A stretch of 64,000 nt of DNA from an uncultured Parabacteroides sp. (GTDB taxonomy: Bacteria > Bacteroidota > Bacteroidia > Bacteroidales > Tannerellaceae), in the NCBI GenBank assembly GCA_910577325.1, contig CAJTMR010000001.1, forward strand, positions 114,384 to 178,383, given 5' to 3'. Below the pieces are notes generated by a model. The model had not been told where the DNA came from, searched no databases, and saw nothing but the letters and a program-made list of their open reading frames with translations. Below, in pieces: positions 52,201 to 61,750 of this stretch. The stretch's first letter is position 1. Each line of letters opens with the position of its first letter. The position numbers and the translations under genes were made by a program.

Positions 52201-53183
52201 TTCAAACCTCCTGCCCCACCGATATTGGAATAAAAGACATAATTTTCCGTATCCGGATTGAAATAACTCAGTCCGCCATAATACGTCCCGACCCACATTC
52301 CTCCTTGATTATCTTTATAAATGGCATACACCGAAGAATGTTTCAACGACCAAGAGACCTGTTCTTTATGCAATAAATGATAGCAATCATCCAAAGAAGC
52401 GGACACAATAGTAATACCGTCATATGTGCCAATCCAGATATTCCCTTTGTCATCTTGGCTGATAGTGCGGACCTGATTATTGACCAAGGAACGTGCAGGA
52501 TCGTTTTCTTGCCAAGAAACCCACCGGTCCCGGTCCAACATCTTCACCCCGTTCGAGAGCGTGCCTACCCATAATCTCTTCAGATGATCCATAAACAAAG
52601 AAGTTGCCGACTCGTTTTCCAACATCACCTGAAACGTATTTCCATTATAATGATATACCCCGTGTGTGGTGGCCATCCAGCAAACATCTCCCTCCCAAAA
52701 CAAATCTTTTATCACGACCGCCGGATCGGGCAAAATACAGACCATTTCCTTTACACCCTCCGATATGTAACGAAACACTCTATTCTGGGCTGCATAATAC
52801 AACACCCCGTCATGATACTCCAACGCTTGCGCCTCTACACCAGCCGGCCGGAACGCTTCAGCCTGTTTGTCAAAGACAATCAGTTTCTTGTCGGCCAACA
52901 TATATACATACGAATGTCCGTCTCCACATATCCCATGAATATTATTATCCTCCACTTCTTCCAAGTAACTGGAAAGACGGAAGGAGCGCACCACTCTTCC
53001 ATCATATACATTCAGATTATCATTTCCGAACCAAACCAACCCTTGGGCATCCTGATAAATGGAAATAGCCGAAGGTTGCGTAAAATCTTCATTCAAATCA
53101 ATATGCCTGAAATATAAATCCTTCGAAGACACAGGAAAAAATACACATAAACAAAGAAGAAGATATAAGCATTGGGATTTCAT
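49233..53183 (-). CDS. Hybrid two-component regulator (HTCS) of the SusCD locus
   Basis: 1316 residues. The periplasmic part is two reg_prop-type propellers (about 25-640, with repeated GNIWIGTYDGI and GGMWVGTYYGGL loops) plus a Y_Y_Y domain (about 685-750), then one membrane helix. The kinase has H810 in ISHELRTPLTL and ATP-binding DTGYGIP; the receiver has D1115 in DLIISDVMMPG, and an AraC-type HTH ends the chain (FSSPSYMGKNFKEHFGVTP). Such regulators sense an oligosaccharide in the periplasm and switch on the adjacent susC/susD genes. It is transcribed away from susC. Confidence 0.96.
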   Translation of the reverse strand: MKSQCLYLLLCLCVFFPVSSKDLYFRHIDLNEDFTQPSAISIYQDAQGLVWFGNDNLNVYDGRVVRSFRLSSYLEEVEDNNIHGICGDGHSYVYMLADKKLIVFDKQAEAFRPAGVEAQALEYHDGVLYYAAQNRVFRYISEGVKEMVCILPDPAVVIKDLFWEGDVCWMATTHGVYHYNGNTFQVMLENESATSLFMDHLKRLWVGTLSNGVKMLDRDRWVSWQENDPARSLVNNQVRTISQDDKGNIWIGTYDGITIVSASLDDCYHLLHKEQVSWSLKHSSVYAIYKDNQGGMWVGTYYGGLSYFNPDTENYVFYSNIGGAGGLNGFLFGKMTEDTKGNLYVATEHGTLNCLDRNTRQVKPLDAVLSGLPAFTTKSVWYDVENERLYIGTFQYGLYCYSSGCLESVGTDLLVSNSQCIITDLIPWKDDLIVVSQGGLFLLDLDTRRLSPLFSDPRLREQTGGIIRSAFLDTENRLWLAPANKEVICVRMDDQSAEPIPSVWDKIGKKPVQSIVGDGRGHIYFAVTGIGVLAYDPSEGFRACYGREQGQLLTDDSFRMLVTPMGRLLVTSSRGITLLDMETGKGTHLLLGESSPLHRLNANCGIYLSPVDSLIFVGGVEGMIALKEADFSSTEAPYEILFNSLSVNNMPVQPSDPSGILHKSVFHTSGFTLPSAQNSITLGFTSTNYRHQEKNLFEYKMEGLDKQWTRTQHQQIVYTSIPPGKYTLCLREVGGEKQISLSVRVRPPFYASWYAFVLYGLLVFVFLVWLIRFNRSQAVLKASLQLEQQEKKRVEQLNQMKLKFYINISHELRTPLTLIITQIDLVLQNYDLAGALRSKLLKVRQYASQMQQLITEVLDLRRLEQGKMPLHVSRQNLVVFIRQLFDSFKDYALMNQIQYSFEMVEDDIFVWFDPIQMRKAFNNLLSNAFKFTPKGGAIRVSVLHLKKIVEIRISDTGYGIPRSQQAHIFERFFQADNAAGVSLPGSGIGLSLTNEIIMQHKGQIGVESELGEGTTFTVALRLGDEHFTSEQKSAEAQPVDMLLGQEVIHESDLSDLPDTNDTEKSFSVLLVEDNKDLLQVLETAFSIQYRVYKAEDGEEGIRLAEEKQPDLIISDVMMPGISGTVMCKRLKRKLETSHIPVVLLTARVDLENALEGLKCGASDYVMKPFNIELLLLKCHNIITTLKSQQARFHAEVASVPSELATNCLDQQLLDDSVRIIEENMENKDFDIDMWCREIAIGRTRLGTKIKAITGVTLNDFIIQTRLRKCAFLLEKTDLTIAEISWKVGFSSPSYMGKNFKEHFGVTPLQYRKVKRG

Positions 53184-53203
53184 GACTATTCAGGTGTTTA
53201 ATG

Positions 53204-53211
53204 CAAAAATA
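53204..53211 (-). promoter_or_regulatory. -7 box of the hybrid regulator gene
   Basis: On the minus strand 53211-53204 reads TATTTTTG, an exact TAnnTTTG match 20 bp before the ATG. Confidence 0.45.
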
Positions 53212-53486
53212 AACTATTTCCAACAATTAATGATAAGGTTTATATATAATTATATCCCCCAAACGAATATCCGGCAGGACGACAAACCTAAAAATACACA
53301 CAGATGATATTTCGTTACATTGTTGTCGCACTTTCGCTATTCTCTGATGAAAAGACCTTCACCCGGGAAAGAGCGACCATCAAACAATAAAATAGTAATA
53401 TCCGTCAAAAAAATAATAAAATCCACCGCAAACCGCATTCATCATCTTATCCTCTTAAATTAATACCTCATCCTTTAACAATCAAA

Positions 53487-53494
53487 TAGATTTG
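53487..53494 (+). promoter_or_regulatory. -7 box of susC
   Basis: TAGATTTG matches TAnnTTTG, 46 bp before the chosen susC ATG. The 16-mer around it (53484-53499) is identical to the one at the sigma gene promoter at 42107-42122. Confidence 0.5.
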
Positions 53495-53540
53495 CAGCAC
53501 AAAAATTTTAGAATTCTTGAATCTACTTAAAAATTCGTTT

Positions 53541-56500
53541 ATGAAAAAAGTATTCAGACCTATCGGACTTTTTTTACTTTCCGGTATTTTCTGCACGCCT
53601 TCCCAGGTGCATGCAGCAGACAACAAGCCGGAAACGGCATTAACCATCAGTCAACAAAAGAAACAGGTAACAGGAACTGTCGTTGACGAATTCGGGCCTG
53701 TTGCCGGAGCCTCTGTCTCTGTAAAAGGAACCAATGAAGGAACCATTACAGACATGGACGGTAATTTCTCTTTGACAGTAAGCCAAGGTGCTACTATCTC
53801 TATCTCTTTTATTGGTTATGTTCCGCAAGAAATCAAGTACACCGGACAAACTTCTCTTGCCATCCAATTAGTAGAAGACACACAGAACTTGGATGAAGTG
53901 GTCGTAACCGCCATGGGTATCAAAAAGGAAAAACGCGCCTTAAGCTATGCCATGAGCGAACTCAAGTCAGAGGATATCCAACTGGTTCCGGTACAGAACG
54001 TGGCCAACTCACTGTATGGAAAAGCTGCCGGCGTACAAATCGCACAAACTGCCGCAGGCCCTACGGGAGGTACGAAGATTCAGATTCGTGGTATCAACTC
54101 CGTAGAAGGTAATACGCGTCCGCTGATCGTCGTCGACGGTATTCCTATCAACGATACAGACTCTAACTGGGCAGGTCGCGAACGTGACCAGACACAACAG
54201 GGTTCTGCCTTGAACGATATCAACCCAGACGACATAGAATCCATGTCCATCTTGAAAGGCGCCAATGCCGCCGCATTGTACGGTTCGCGTGCGACCAACG
54301 GGGTGATTGTGATTACAACCAAACGCGGCGATAGCGGAAAGAAAGGATTAGGCATCCAAGTGGGAACTTCTTACACATACGACCAGCGTGCTTACATGCC
54401 CGAATTTCAGAACGTGTTCGGTGGAGGTAGTACACCTTATTTTGTAGCTAACGAAAATGGAGATTATACCTACAGTGGCACTACTTACCGCAGCTTCGGT
54501 CCGCGTATGGACGGAACGGAGGTGGTTTGGTGGGATGGCGTAAAACGCCCGTTCTCCCCACAGCCCAATAACTATCGCGATATCTTCAAAGATGGTTTTA
54601 CCAACAACAACAGTATCTCTATCACGAACGGTTCCGACAAGAACAACATCCGTTTGTCCTATACCAATATGAACTATGCCGGTTATTTGGAAAACTTCAA
54701 ACAGAACAAACATAACTTCAGTTTTTCCGGCAATTTCAAGGTACATGAACGTTTGACTTTCGATGCTGCCGTCTCTTTCAACATTTCAGATACCAAAAAT
54801 CCACCCACACGTATTGACCGCGTATCCAATTTCCCGATGCCGCGTAACGAAATCACCCAATTGTGGAAGGATAATTATAAGAACGACGAAGGTTACTTCC
54901 TGACAGATGCAATCAGTAATATCAACGGCTCAAACCGCGATAACATCATCAACTATCTGTTATGGCAGCAGAATGAAAATCAATATACACAAACACGCGA
55001 GCGTTTGATCGCCTCGTTGTCTGCCAATGTCAAGATCTTCGATTTCCTGAACTTCCGCCTGCGTGGTGGTACGGACCGTTACAATGACAAGAAAGAAGAC
55101 AAGGAAATGTTTAAGAGATATGCTGACCCGGCGGACATGAGCAACTTGCAAGGCCTCTACAGAAAAACGGACAACCACTACAGAAAAGACTATGTCGAAG
55201 GTTTGTTGATGTTCAACAAAACATTCAATGAAGATTACGACATATCTGCCAACTTGGGTATTTCCGGCGAAGACATTGCCGAAACGGGTATGACTTGGAG
55301 TTCCGACGGTTTGAAATACAACGGCATGTTCTCTACCAATAATAACAAACAAGATCCGAAAGCAGCCAATAAAGATACGGGATATGACAGAGGCGAGTTC
55401 TTGGGCGCCGTGTTCGCATCCGCTCAACTGGCCTACAAACGATACTTGTATCTGGATCTGACGGCCCGCAACGACTGGTCTTCACGCTTGAGCGCAGGCA
55501 ACCGCAGTTTCTTCTATCCCTCTGCCGGTTTGAGCTTTGTGTTCACGGAAGCATTGAATCTACCTGAATGGTGGAGTTACGGAAAATTGAGAGGATCGTA
55601 TGCAATCGTAGGTAATACGACACCGACTATTTATTTTACAAATACGGAATATACGTATGGTTCTTTCAATAGCTCGGCAATTACCAACGATTTCGGCAAC
55701 GATGTTCCGCCTACGAACATTGTTCCGGAAAAGACTTATTCATGGGAATTCGGTCTGGAAAGCCGCCTGTTTAATGGCCGCCTCGGCTTCGACCTGGCTT
55801 ACTATACCAACAAAACCAAGAACCAAATTATCACCGTACCGGTCGCACCCTCTACAGGAGCCACAGGCATGCGTATGAATGCCGGTGAAATCGGTAACTA
55901 TGGTATCGAACTTCAATTGAGCGGCACGCCGGTTGAAACAAAAAATTTCACATGGGAAAGTACATTGAACTTTTCTTTTACACACAACGAGTTGATCTCA
56001 TTGATTGATGGCATGGAAGATCGCTTGATCGGTTCCCCATGGAGTGCAGCCAATTTCAAAGCTGTCCCGGGATATGCAGCACCCAGTGTATTCATCCGCA
56101 AATGGATGCGTGACGACCAAGGTAACATGATCGTAGACAAGAATGGCAATTACCAGCAGGAATCCGAATTCACTTATGCCGGAAGCGCTGCTCCTAAGAT
56201 GGTGGCCGGTTTCACCAACACTTTCCATTACAGGAACTTTTCTTTGAGTGCGCACGTCGATGGTTCATTTGGCGGCAAGTTACTTTCATTCACCAACAAC
56301 TTCCTGAAAGCCACAGGCGCCGGCAAAGAGTCTTTGTTCGGTCGTGATGAAGAATATGGCGGTCTGGCTTACTATATCGACAAGAACACGAACCAGAAAG
56401 TGGCCTTAGACAGCCACAGTGCTTCGGCTCCTGCCAATGCGTTGGAAGGCCGCGTCCATCATGACGGTATGATTGCAGAAGGTGTAAAGGCAGATGGTAG

Positions 56501-56828
56501 TAAGAATGATATCATCGTGTCGGCTTCCGATTACTATAATTCACGTTATAACCGGAACGGTTCGGAAGATAACCTGTATGATAACACGTATATCAAATTG
56601 CGTGAGTTGAAACTGTCTTACCAACTGCCTAATAACTGGGTATCCAAAATCGGTTTGCAGAACTTGAACATCTCTCTCATCGGTAGTAACCTGTTCTATA
56701 TCTATAAGAGCGTTCCCAACATCAATCCGGAATCAACTCTGGGCACAAGCGGAACCAATGCTTATGTAGAATATACGACTTACCCGTCGGCTCGTAGTTT
56801 CGGCTTTGCAATTAAAACAAGTTTTTAA
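53541..56828 (+). CDS. SusC-type TonB-dependent outer-membrane transporter
   Basis: 1095 residues from the ATG at 53541 (MKKVFRPIGL..., a signal peptide); a TTG at 53517 is in frame but less likely. After the signal comes a carboxypeptidase-D-like domain (about 40-110, GTVVDEFGPVAGASVSVKG), the NLDEVVVTAMG stretch typical of SusC, the plug (ILKGANAAALYGSRATNGVI) and a 22-strand barrel ending in Phe. It imports oligosaccharides with its SusD partner, gated by TonB. It is followed 15 bp later by susD and is under the hybrid regulator. Confidence 0.97.
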   Translation: MKKVFRPIGLFLLSGIFCTPSQVHAADNKPETALTISQQKKQVTGTVVDEFGPVAGASVSVKGTNEGTITDMDGNFSLTVSQGATISISFIGYVPQEIKYTGQTSLAIQLVEDTQNLDEVVVTAMGIKKEKRALSYAMSELKSEDIQLVPVQNVANSLYGKAAGVQIAQTAAGPTGGTKIQIRGINSVEGNTRPLIVVDGIPINDTDSNWAGRERDQTQQGSALNDINPDDIESMSILKGANAAALYGSRATNGVIVITTKRGDSGKKGLGIQVGTSYTYDQRAYMPEFQNVFGGGSTPYFVANENGDYTYSGTTYRSFGPRMDGTEVVWWDGVKRPFSPQPNNYRDIFKDGFTNNNSISITNGSDKNNIRLSYTNMNYAGYLENFKQNKHNFSFSGNFKVHERLTFDAAVSFNISDTKNPPTRIDRVSNFPMPRNEITQLWKDNYKNDEGYFLTDAISNINGSNRDNIINYLLWQQNENQYTQTRERLIASLSANVKIFDFLNFRLRGGTDRYNDKKEDKEMFKRYADPADMSNLQGLYRKTDNHYRKDYVEGLLMFNKTFNEDYDISANLGISGEDIAETGMTWSSDGLKYNGMFSTNNNKQDPKAANKDTGYDRGEFLGAVFASAQLAYKRYLYLDLTARNDWSSRLSAGNRSFFYPSAGLSFVFTEALNLPEWWSYGKLRGSYAIVGNTTPTIYFTNTEYTYGSFNSSAITNDFGNDVPPTNIVPEKTYSWEFGLESRLFNGRLGFDLAYYTNKTKNQIITVPVAPSTGATGMRMNAGEIGNYGIELQLSGTPVETKNFTWESTLNFSFTHNELISLIDGMEDRLIGSPWSAANFKAVPGYAAPSVFIRKWMRDDQGNMIVDKNGNYQQESEFTYAGSAAPKMVAGFTNTFHYRNFSLSAHVDGSFGGKLLSFTNNFLKATGAGKESLFGRDEEYGGLAYYIDKNTNQKVALDSHSASAPANALEGRVHHDGMIAEGVKADGSKNDIIVSASDYYNSRYNRNGSEDNLYDNTYIKLRELKLSYQLPNNWVSKIGLQNLNISLIGSNLFYIYKSVPNINPESTLGTSGTNAYVEYTTYPSARSFGFAIKTSF

Positions 56829-56843
56829 GTTTTTTGAAAATTA

Positions 56844-58481
56844 ATGAACATAATACGTAAATCTATGAAACAAACAATATATGGATTCATTTTAAGCGCA
56901 ATGGTCGCTTTCTCTTCTTGTTCAGACAAGTTGGATGAGAAACACGATAATCCGGATGCATTTACTTCCAGCGAAATAGAATATCTATTTACCCAAGGAG
57001 CGCTTCAAACAATCGCTATCGACTATGTAGATACATACAATCTGACATTCCGCCGTCTGGGAACCTATCTTCAAACAACGGCCCGCCAAGATGGTGAAAA
57101 CCGCAATACGTTGTATCAGAATATTACCGACGACCTGGGACGTTGGGAAAACTATTACGAAACACGTATGAGAACGCTGACGGAAATCGATAAGATTTAT
57201 GCCACGTTATCATCCGAAGAACAAAAAAGTTATCAAAAATATTTCGAAGCCACAAAGGTGATGAAAGCCTTCAATACGGCAATCGCCAGTGACTTTTTTG
57301 GTAATATGCCTTACTCGGAAGCGTTTACCGCACGTAATGTTATCTACGGAGGAGAAGTGATTTTCCGCCCGAAATATGATACGCAAAAGGATATTTACTA
57401 CAATATGTTAGACGATTTGAAGACGGCTGCCGATTATTTCAAAACAGCAACTTCAGACGATACATTCAAACGTCAGGATATCATCTATGCAGGCGATTGC
57501 CAGCGTTGGTCTAAATTTGCCAATTCACTGCGCCTGCGCTATGCGATGCGTATATCAAACGTAGATCCCGAAAAAACCAAATCCGTACTGTCCGAATTAT
57601 CTATTGACCAGTTGATCACAGCCAACGAAGACAATGCGTATATCAAAGTTTCAGGCCAGTCAACAGCACCTGACGCCCTATGGCGTGCAATGAATGAAAG
57701 TCACTCTACGGGACAAGGTTTTTATATGTATGCACCGGAGTTGATGGTCAACAAGTTCAAAGAGGCAAACGACCCTCGCCTGTATGTCTTGTATCAGCCT
57801 GCAACAGATGATGAAGGTAAGGTATATGAAGACTCTAAAGAGATCCTTGGTTATCCGGCTTCTGCCGACAAGGCCATTGCTTTGATTAACGACTATAATG
57901 GAAGTACTGAAAAAAGTCTTCGCGAAACCTACGGTTGCCTAAATACGGTTACTTTCCGCAAGAATTACCAATTCCCGGTCGGAATTGGCATGACGGCAGC
58001 CGAGACTTATCTTTGTCTGGCGGAAGCCGCCCAACGTGGATTATACAACGGAAATGCGGAGGACTTTTATAACAAAGGCATAGTTTTGTCTGTACAAAAC
58101 TATTACGACTATTACAAGACCAGTGATGCGGAAGGAAAGGACGAAGAAATAGCCAAAACCAACGTATCGGATGAGACTTTAAATAGCTGGATTGCCTCTT
58201 CGGCCTACAAATTCAATGCTTCAAAGGCATTGGAACAGATCGCCACACAGAAGTGGATGCATCTTAACTTCCTGCAAATCTATGAAACATGGGCTGAATA
58301 TCGCCGTACAGACCTGCCTGTATTGGACGATGACCGCTTGAACGGAGCTTTACTTAACAAGGAAAATGCACCTGTACGTCTGTTGTATCCGTCGAAAGAG
58401 GCTTCCATGAATACCGAAAACTACAACGCACAAGCCGAATTCAACAAAATCGACACACGCCTGTGGTGGGATACCAAATAA
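56844..58481 (+). CDS. SusD-like surface glycan-binding lipoprotein (SusD/RagB, SusD_2 type)
   Basis: 545 residues with a lipoprotein signal ending AFSSC. The first ATG is at 56844; an in-frame ATG at 56862 gives a slightly shorter signal and is equally possible. The chain looks like the SusD_2 group, with an early SSEIEYLFTQGALQ, DFFGNMPYSEAF, and a late MHLNFLQIYETWAEYRRTDLP helix that is typical of the family. It forms the lid on the SusC transporter and binds glycan outside the cell. The substrate cannot be read from sequence. Confidence 0.95.
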   Translation: MNIIRKSMKQTIYGFILSAMVAFSSCSDKLDEKHDNPDAFTSSEIEYLFTQGALQTIAIDYVDTYNLTFRRLGTYLQTTARQDGENRNTLYQNITDDLGRWENYYETRMRTLTEIDKIYATLSSEEQKSYQKYFEATKVMKAFNTAIASDFFGNMPYSEAFTARNVIYGGEVIFRPKYDTQKDIYYNMLDDLKTAADYFKTATSDDTFKRQDIIYAGDCQRWSKFANSLRLRYAMRISNVDPEKTKSVLSELSIDQLITANEDNAYIKVSGQSTAPDALWRAMNESHSTGQGFYMYAPELMVNKFKEANDPRLYVLYQPATDDEGKVYEDSKEILGYPASADKAIALINDYNGSTEKSLRETYGCLNTVTFRKNYQFPVGIGMTAAETYLCLAEAAQRGLYNGNAEDFYNKGIVLSVQNYYDYYKTSDAEGKDEEIAKTNVSDETLNSWIASSAYKFNASKALEQIATQKWMHLNFLQIYETWAEYRRTDLPVLDDDRLNGALLNKENAPVRLLYPSKEASMNTENYNAQAEFNKIDTRLWWDTK

Positions 58482-58504
58482 ACGTTCTTCCATTGAACCT
58501 CTGA

Positions 58505-58630
58505 CCTTTTGGCGGACGTGTATCAAAATCCGTTTGTGCCATACCGGGCTTGATCCGGCATCTCTTCCTGATGGCTGTAAAATCAGTGTAGTATGAGATG
58601 CGGATCAAGCCCGCAAAGACACGCCAAAGG
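58505..58630. repeat. 126-bp imperfect inverted repeat between susD and the GH3 gene
   Basis: The central arms CGGGCTTGATCCGGCATCTC (58545-58564) and GAGATGCGGATCAAGCCCG (58595-58613) pair with a single bulge. CTGAT/ATCAG (58568-58572 and 58582-58586) pair inside them, and CCTTTTGGCG (58505-58514) pairs with the CGCCAAAGG end (58622-58630) outside. The whole can fold into one long cruciform or RNA hairpin. It could lower expression of the GH3 gene relative to susCD, or be a small mobile repeat. Confidence 0.75.
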
Positions 58631-58638
58631 AGAATCGG

Positions 58639-58646
58639 TAAATTTG
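58639..58646 (+). promoter_or_regulatory. -7 box upstream of the GH3 gene
   Basis: TAAATTTG is an exact TAnnTTTG match 53 bp before the ATG, just after the long inverted repeat, so the GH3 gene may have its own promoter. Confidence 0.4.
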
Positions 58647-58698
58647 ACACTCATCCCCCCTTTTTTATTACTGATAATTTACGATATCCAATAAAAGC

Positions 58699-61098
58699 AT
58701 GAATTTTAAGTATTTGTTATTAGCAACTGTTTGTCTGGGATGCGGAACCATGCAAGCCAAAGATTCCATCTACAAAAAAGGATGGATAGATCTCAATAAA
58801 AACGGCATAAAAGACATCTATGAAGATCCAAAAGCTCCTATCGAAGCACGTGTGCAGGATCTGCTCGGCCAAATGACACTGGAGGAAAAAAGTTGCCAGA
58901 TGGCCACCCTCTACGGCTTCGGACGCGTCTTGAAAGATTCCCTGCCCACTGAAGGATGGAAAAACGAGATCTGGAAAGATGGCATCGCCAATATCGACGA
59001 ACAACTGAACGGTATAGGAAGTGCACGCCACAGGACACCGGAGATGATATATCCGTTCAGCAACCACGTCAAAGCAATCAATGAAACACAACGCTGGTTC
59101 ATTGAAGAAACACGCTTAGGTATTCCCGTCGACTTCTCCAACGAAGGTATCCACGGATTGAATCATACGAAAGCAACTCCCCTTCCAGCTCCCATCAGCA
59201 TTGGCAGCACCTGGAATCGCGATTTGGTCCATCAGGCAGGAATGATAGCCGGTAAAGAAGCAAAAGCGTTAGGATACAACAATGTGTATGCTCCTATTCT
59301 GGATGTAGCCCGTGATCCACGTTGGGGACGGGTATTGGAGACTTACGGAGAAGATCCTTATCTGGTAAGTGAATTAGGCATACAGATGGTAAAGGGGATT
59401 CAGAAAAACGGCGTCGCTTCCACCTTGAAGCATTTTGCCGTTTACAGCATTCCTAAAGGCGGACGTGATGCCGCCGTCCGTACCGACCCGCACGTAGCTC
59501 CTCGCGAATTGCATGAAATACATCTTTATCCTTTCAAGAGAGTCATCCAGCAAGCACATCCGAAAGGTATAATGAGCAGTTATAACGACTGGGACGGTGT
59601 GCCGGTAACAGCCAATTATTATTTCCTCACCAAGTTGCTACGTCAGGAATACGGTTTCAAAGGATACGTGGTCAGCGACAGCGAAGCCGTAGAGTTCGTA
59701 CAAACCAAACACCATGTTGCCGATTCATATGAAGAAGCCGTACGCCAAGTTGTAGAAGCTGGATTGAACGTTCGTACAAACTTTACTCACCCGAAAGACT
59801 ATATTATCCCTGTACGCCAACTGGTCAATGAAGGTAAATTGTCGATGGCGTCAGTCGACCGTATGGTTGCCGACGTTTTACGTGTCAAATTCGAACTGGG
59901 ATTATTCGATTCACCTTATGTAAAAGACCCGAAAGCCGCCGACAAGATCGTCGGTGCGGATAAGCACCGTGACTTCGTCCTGGATATCCAGAAACAATCA
60001 CTCGTGCTGTTGAAGAATGAAAACAACCTGCTGCCACTGAATAAAAACCGGAGCAAGAAAGTGCTTGTTACCGGTCCGCTCGCAAAAGAAACAAACTATA
60101 TGATCAGCCGTTACGGTCCGCAGGGATTGGACAATATTACGGTTTATGACGGTATCAAAGACTATTTGGGAGATCAGGCCAAAGTTGTCTACGCCAAAGG
60201 GTGTGAAATAAAAGATGCCAACTGGCCCGACAGCGAGATCATCCCCACTCCCCTGACGGATGAAGAAAAAAGAAGCATCTCAGAAGCAACGAGTGCCGCC
60301 GCCGGCTGTGACGTGATCATCGCCGTATTGGGCGAAGACGAATCCTGCACGGGCGAAAGCAAATCACGCACCGGACTCGGCCTTCCCGGCCGTCAGCAAC
60401 AGTTGCTGGAAGAATTGCATGCCACCGGCAAACCAATAGTACTTGTCCTGATCAACGGCCAGCCGCTGACCATCAACTGGGCAGACCGTAACATTCCTTC
60501 TATACTCGAAGCTTGGTTTCCTTCCCAGTCGGGCGGAAAAGCGATCGCGCAGACACTATTCGGCGATTACAACCCCGGCGGACGTTTACCTGTCACTTTT
60601 CCTAAATCAATCGGACAGATTGAACTCAACTTTCCATTCAAACCGGGTTCACAGGACGGACAATACTTTGCAGGTCCCAACGGCTCAGGAAATACCCGTG
60701 TAAACGGTCCTCTATATCCGTTCGGCCACGGATTAAGTTACACAACCTTCGCATACTCGAACCTTGTAATCAAACAGAAAACGCCCTATTCGAAAAGTCC
60801 GATAACCATAACCGTAGATGTCACCAATACAGGCAAACGTAGTGGCGATGACGTGGTACAATTGTATATCCGCGATAAAGTCAGCAGCGTTATCACTTAC
60901 GACTCCGTATTACGCGGCTTCGAACGTACCTCCCTGCAACCGGGTGAAACGAAAACCGCCACATTCACGCTTCTTCCCGAAGACCTCCAGATCCTCGACA
61001 GGCACATGGAATGGAGCGTTGAACCCGGTGAGTTTGAAGTCCTCATCGGAGCCTCTTCCGATAACATCAAATTGAAAGATACATTTGTTATAAAGTAA
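58699..61098 (+). CDS. GH3-family beta-glycosidase
   Basis: 799 residues with a signal peptide (MNFKYLLLATVCLGC...QA). The GH3 barrel has the substrate-binding KHFAVYS region and the nucleophile Asp in GYVVSDSEAVEF (usually SDW; here SDS). The second, alpha/beta domain holds the acid/base Glu in the GEDESCTGES loop. A fibronectin-III-like domain ends the chain (DVTNTGKRSGDDVVQLYI). GH3 enzymes remove terminal beta-linked glucose, xylose or related sugars, so it finishes breakdown of the SusCD cargo in the periplasm. The substrate is not fixed by sequence. Confidence 0.94.
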   Translation: MNFKYLLLATVCLGCGTMQAKDSIYKKGWIDLNKNGIKDIYEDPKAPIEARVQDLLGQMTLEEKSCQMATLYGFGRVLKDSLPTEGWKNEIWKDGIANIDEQLNGIGSARHRTPEMIYPFSNHVKAINETQRWFIEETRLGIPVDFSNEGIHGLNHTKATPLPAPISIGSTWNRDLVHQAGMIAGKEAKALGYNNVYAPILDVARDPRWGRVLETYGEDPYLVSELGIQMVKGIQKNGVASTLKHFAVYSIPKGGRDAAVRTDPHVAPRELHEIHLYPFKRVIQQAHPKGIMSSYNDWDGVPVTANYYFLTKLLRQEYGFKGYVVSDSEAVEFVQTKHHVADSYEEAVRQVVEAGLNVRTNFTHPKDYIIPVRQLVNEGKLSMASVDRMVADVLRVKFELGLFDSPYVKDPKAADKIVGADKHRDFVLDIQKQSLVLLKNENNLLPLNKNRSKKVLVTGPLAKETNYMISRYGPQGLDNITVYDGIKDYLGDQAKVVYAKGCEIKDANWPDSEIIPTPLTDEEKRSISEATSAAAGCDVIIAVLGEDESCTGESKSRTGLGLPGRQQQLLEELHATGKPIVLVLINGQPLTINWADRNIPSILEAWFPSQSGGKAIAQTLFGDYNPGGRLPVTFPKSIGQIELNFPFKPGSQDGQYFAGPNGSGNTRVNGPLYPFGHGLSYTTFAYSNLVIKQKTPYSKSPITITVDVTNTGKRSGDDVVQLYIRDKVSSVITYDSVLRGFERTSLQPGETKTATFTLLPEDLQILDRHMEWSVEPGEFEVLIGASSDNIKLKDTFVIK

Positions 61099-61117
61099 AA
61101 AGACTCATAAAAAAATC

Positions 61118-61157
61118 TCACCAGAGTATACGAACTGCGGTAAACTCTGGTGAGAAA
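61118..61157. terminator. Hairpin between GH3 and the FKBP gene
   Basis: TCTCACCAGAGT (61118-61129) pairs perfectly with ACTCTGGTGAGA (61146-61157) around a 16-nt loop. On the minus strand it is followed by TTTTTTTATG, making it an intrinsic terminator for the glyS-FKBP transcript; for the GH3 transcript it lacks a T-run. Confidence 0.8.
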
Positions 61158-61182
61158 TATAAAAACGAACTTAAGTAAGATT

Positions 61183-61746
61183 TCAATTCGGTTTCACAGC
61201 TTGTTCGTCTACCGAAACAAGTTCCATCTCGAATATCAAAGTCGAATAGCCCGGAATATCACCGCTACCGCTTGCGCCATAGGCTAACTGCTGCGGAATC
61301 CAAACTTCGTATTTATCCCCTTCGACCATGTGTTGCAAAGCGACCGTCCAGCCTGATATGACGGAACCGTATCCATCCGGATTGACGGTCGAATAATTGG
61401 CATAGGTCGAATGGACCGCACACTTAAAAGGCGTACCGTCTTCAAACAGGCGGGCATCAAACTCCGTCCCATCCGTCAAAGAACCTCTATAATATACGGA
61501 TACACGACTATTGAAATAAGCTTTCTTGCCATCCCCTTTTTTAATCAGCTTGGCAAAGACATATCCGTTACCGGCCTCCGAAGCCCATTTTTCAAAACCG
61601 GCTTCATTCACTTTGGCTTGGAAGGCAATGTCCTGTTCCAACTTATAAGCTTCTCTTTCGATAGCTTCAGTATCATCCTCCTCTTTACAGGAAGAGATAA
61701 CGAAGACACATAACAACATCAACGCGATATGCAGGTATTTCTTCAT
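61183..61746 (-). CDS. FKBP-type peptidyl-prolyl isomerase lipoprotein
   Basis: 187 residues with lipobox ISSC (Cys20). After a helical linker, the FKBP fold starts with SVYYRGSLTDGTEFDARLFEDGTP, then VISGWTVALQHMVEGDKYEVWIP and the closing AYGASGSGDIPGYSTLIFEMELV; the Tyr, Asp, Trp and Phe of the active site are present. It would assist folding in the envelope. It starts 4 bp after glyS and is cotranscribed with it. Confidence 0.92.
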   Translation of the reverse strand: MKKYLHIALMLLCVFVISSCKEEDDTEAIEREAYKLEQDIAFQAKVNEAGFEKWASEAGNGYVFAKLIKKGDGKKAYFNSRVSVYYRGSLTDGTEFDARLFEDGTPFKCAVHSTYANYSTVNPDGYGSVISGWTVALQHMVEGDKYEVWIPQQLAYGASGSGDIPGYSTLIFEMELVSVDEQAVKPN

Positions 61747-61750
61747 GCGT

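Larger units (their letters stand above)
53184..53540. other. Intergenic region between the hybrid regulator and susC
   Basis: This 357-bp divergent region is AT-rich and without a credible gene. It holds the two -7 boxes of the flanking genes. The regulator's own binding site would be expected here, but no clear repeat was recognised. Confidence 0.5.
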
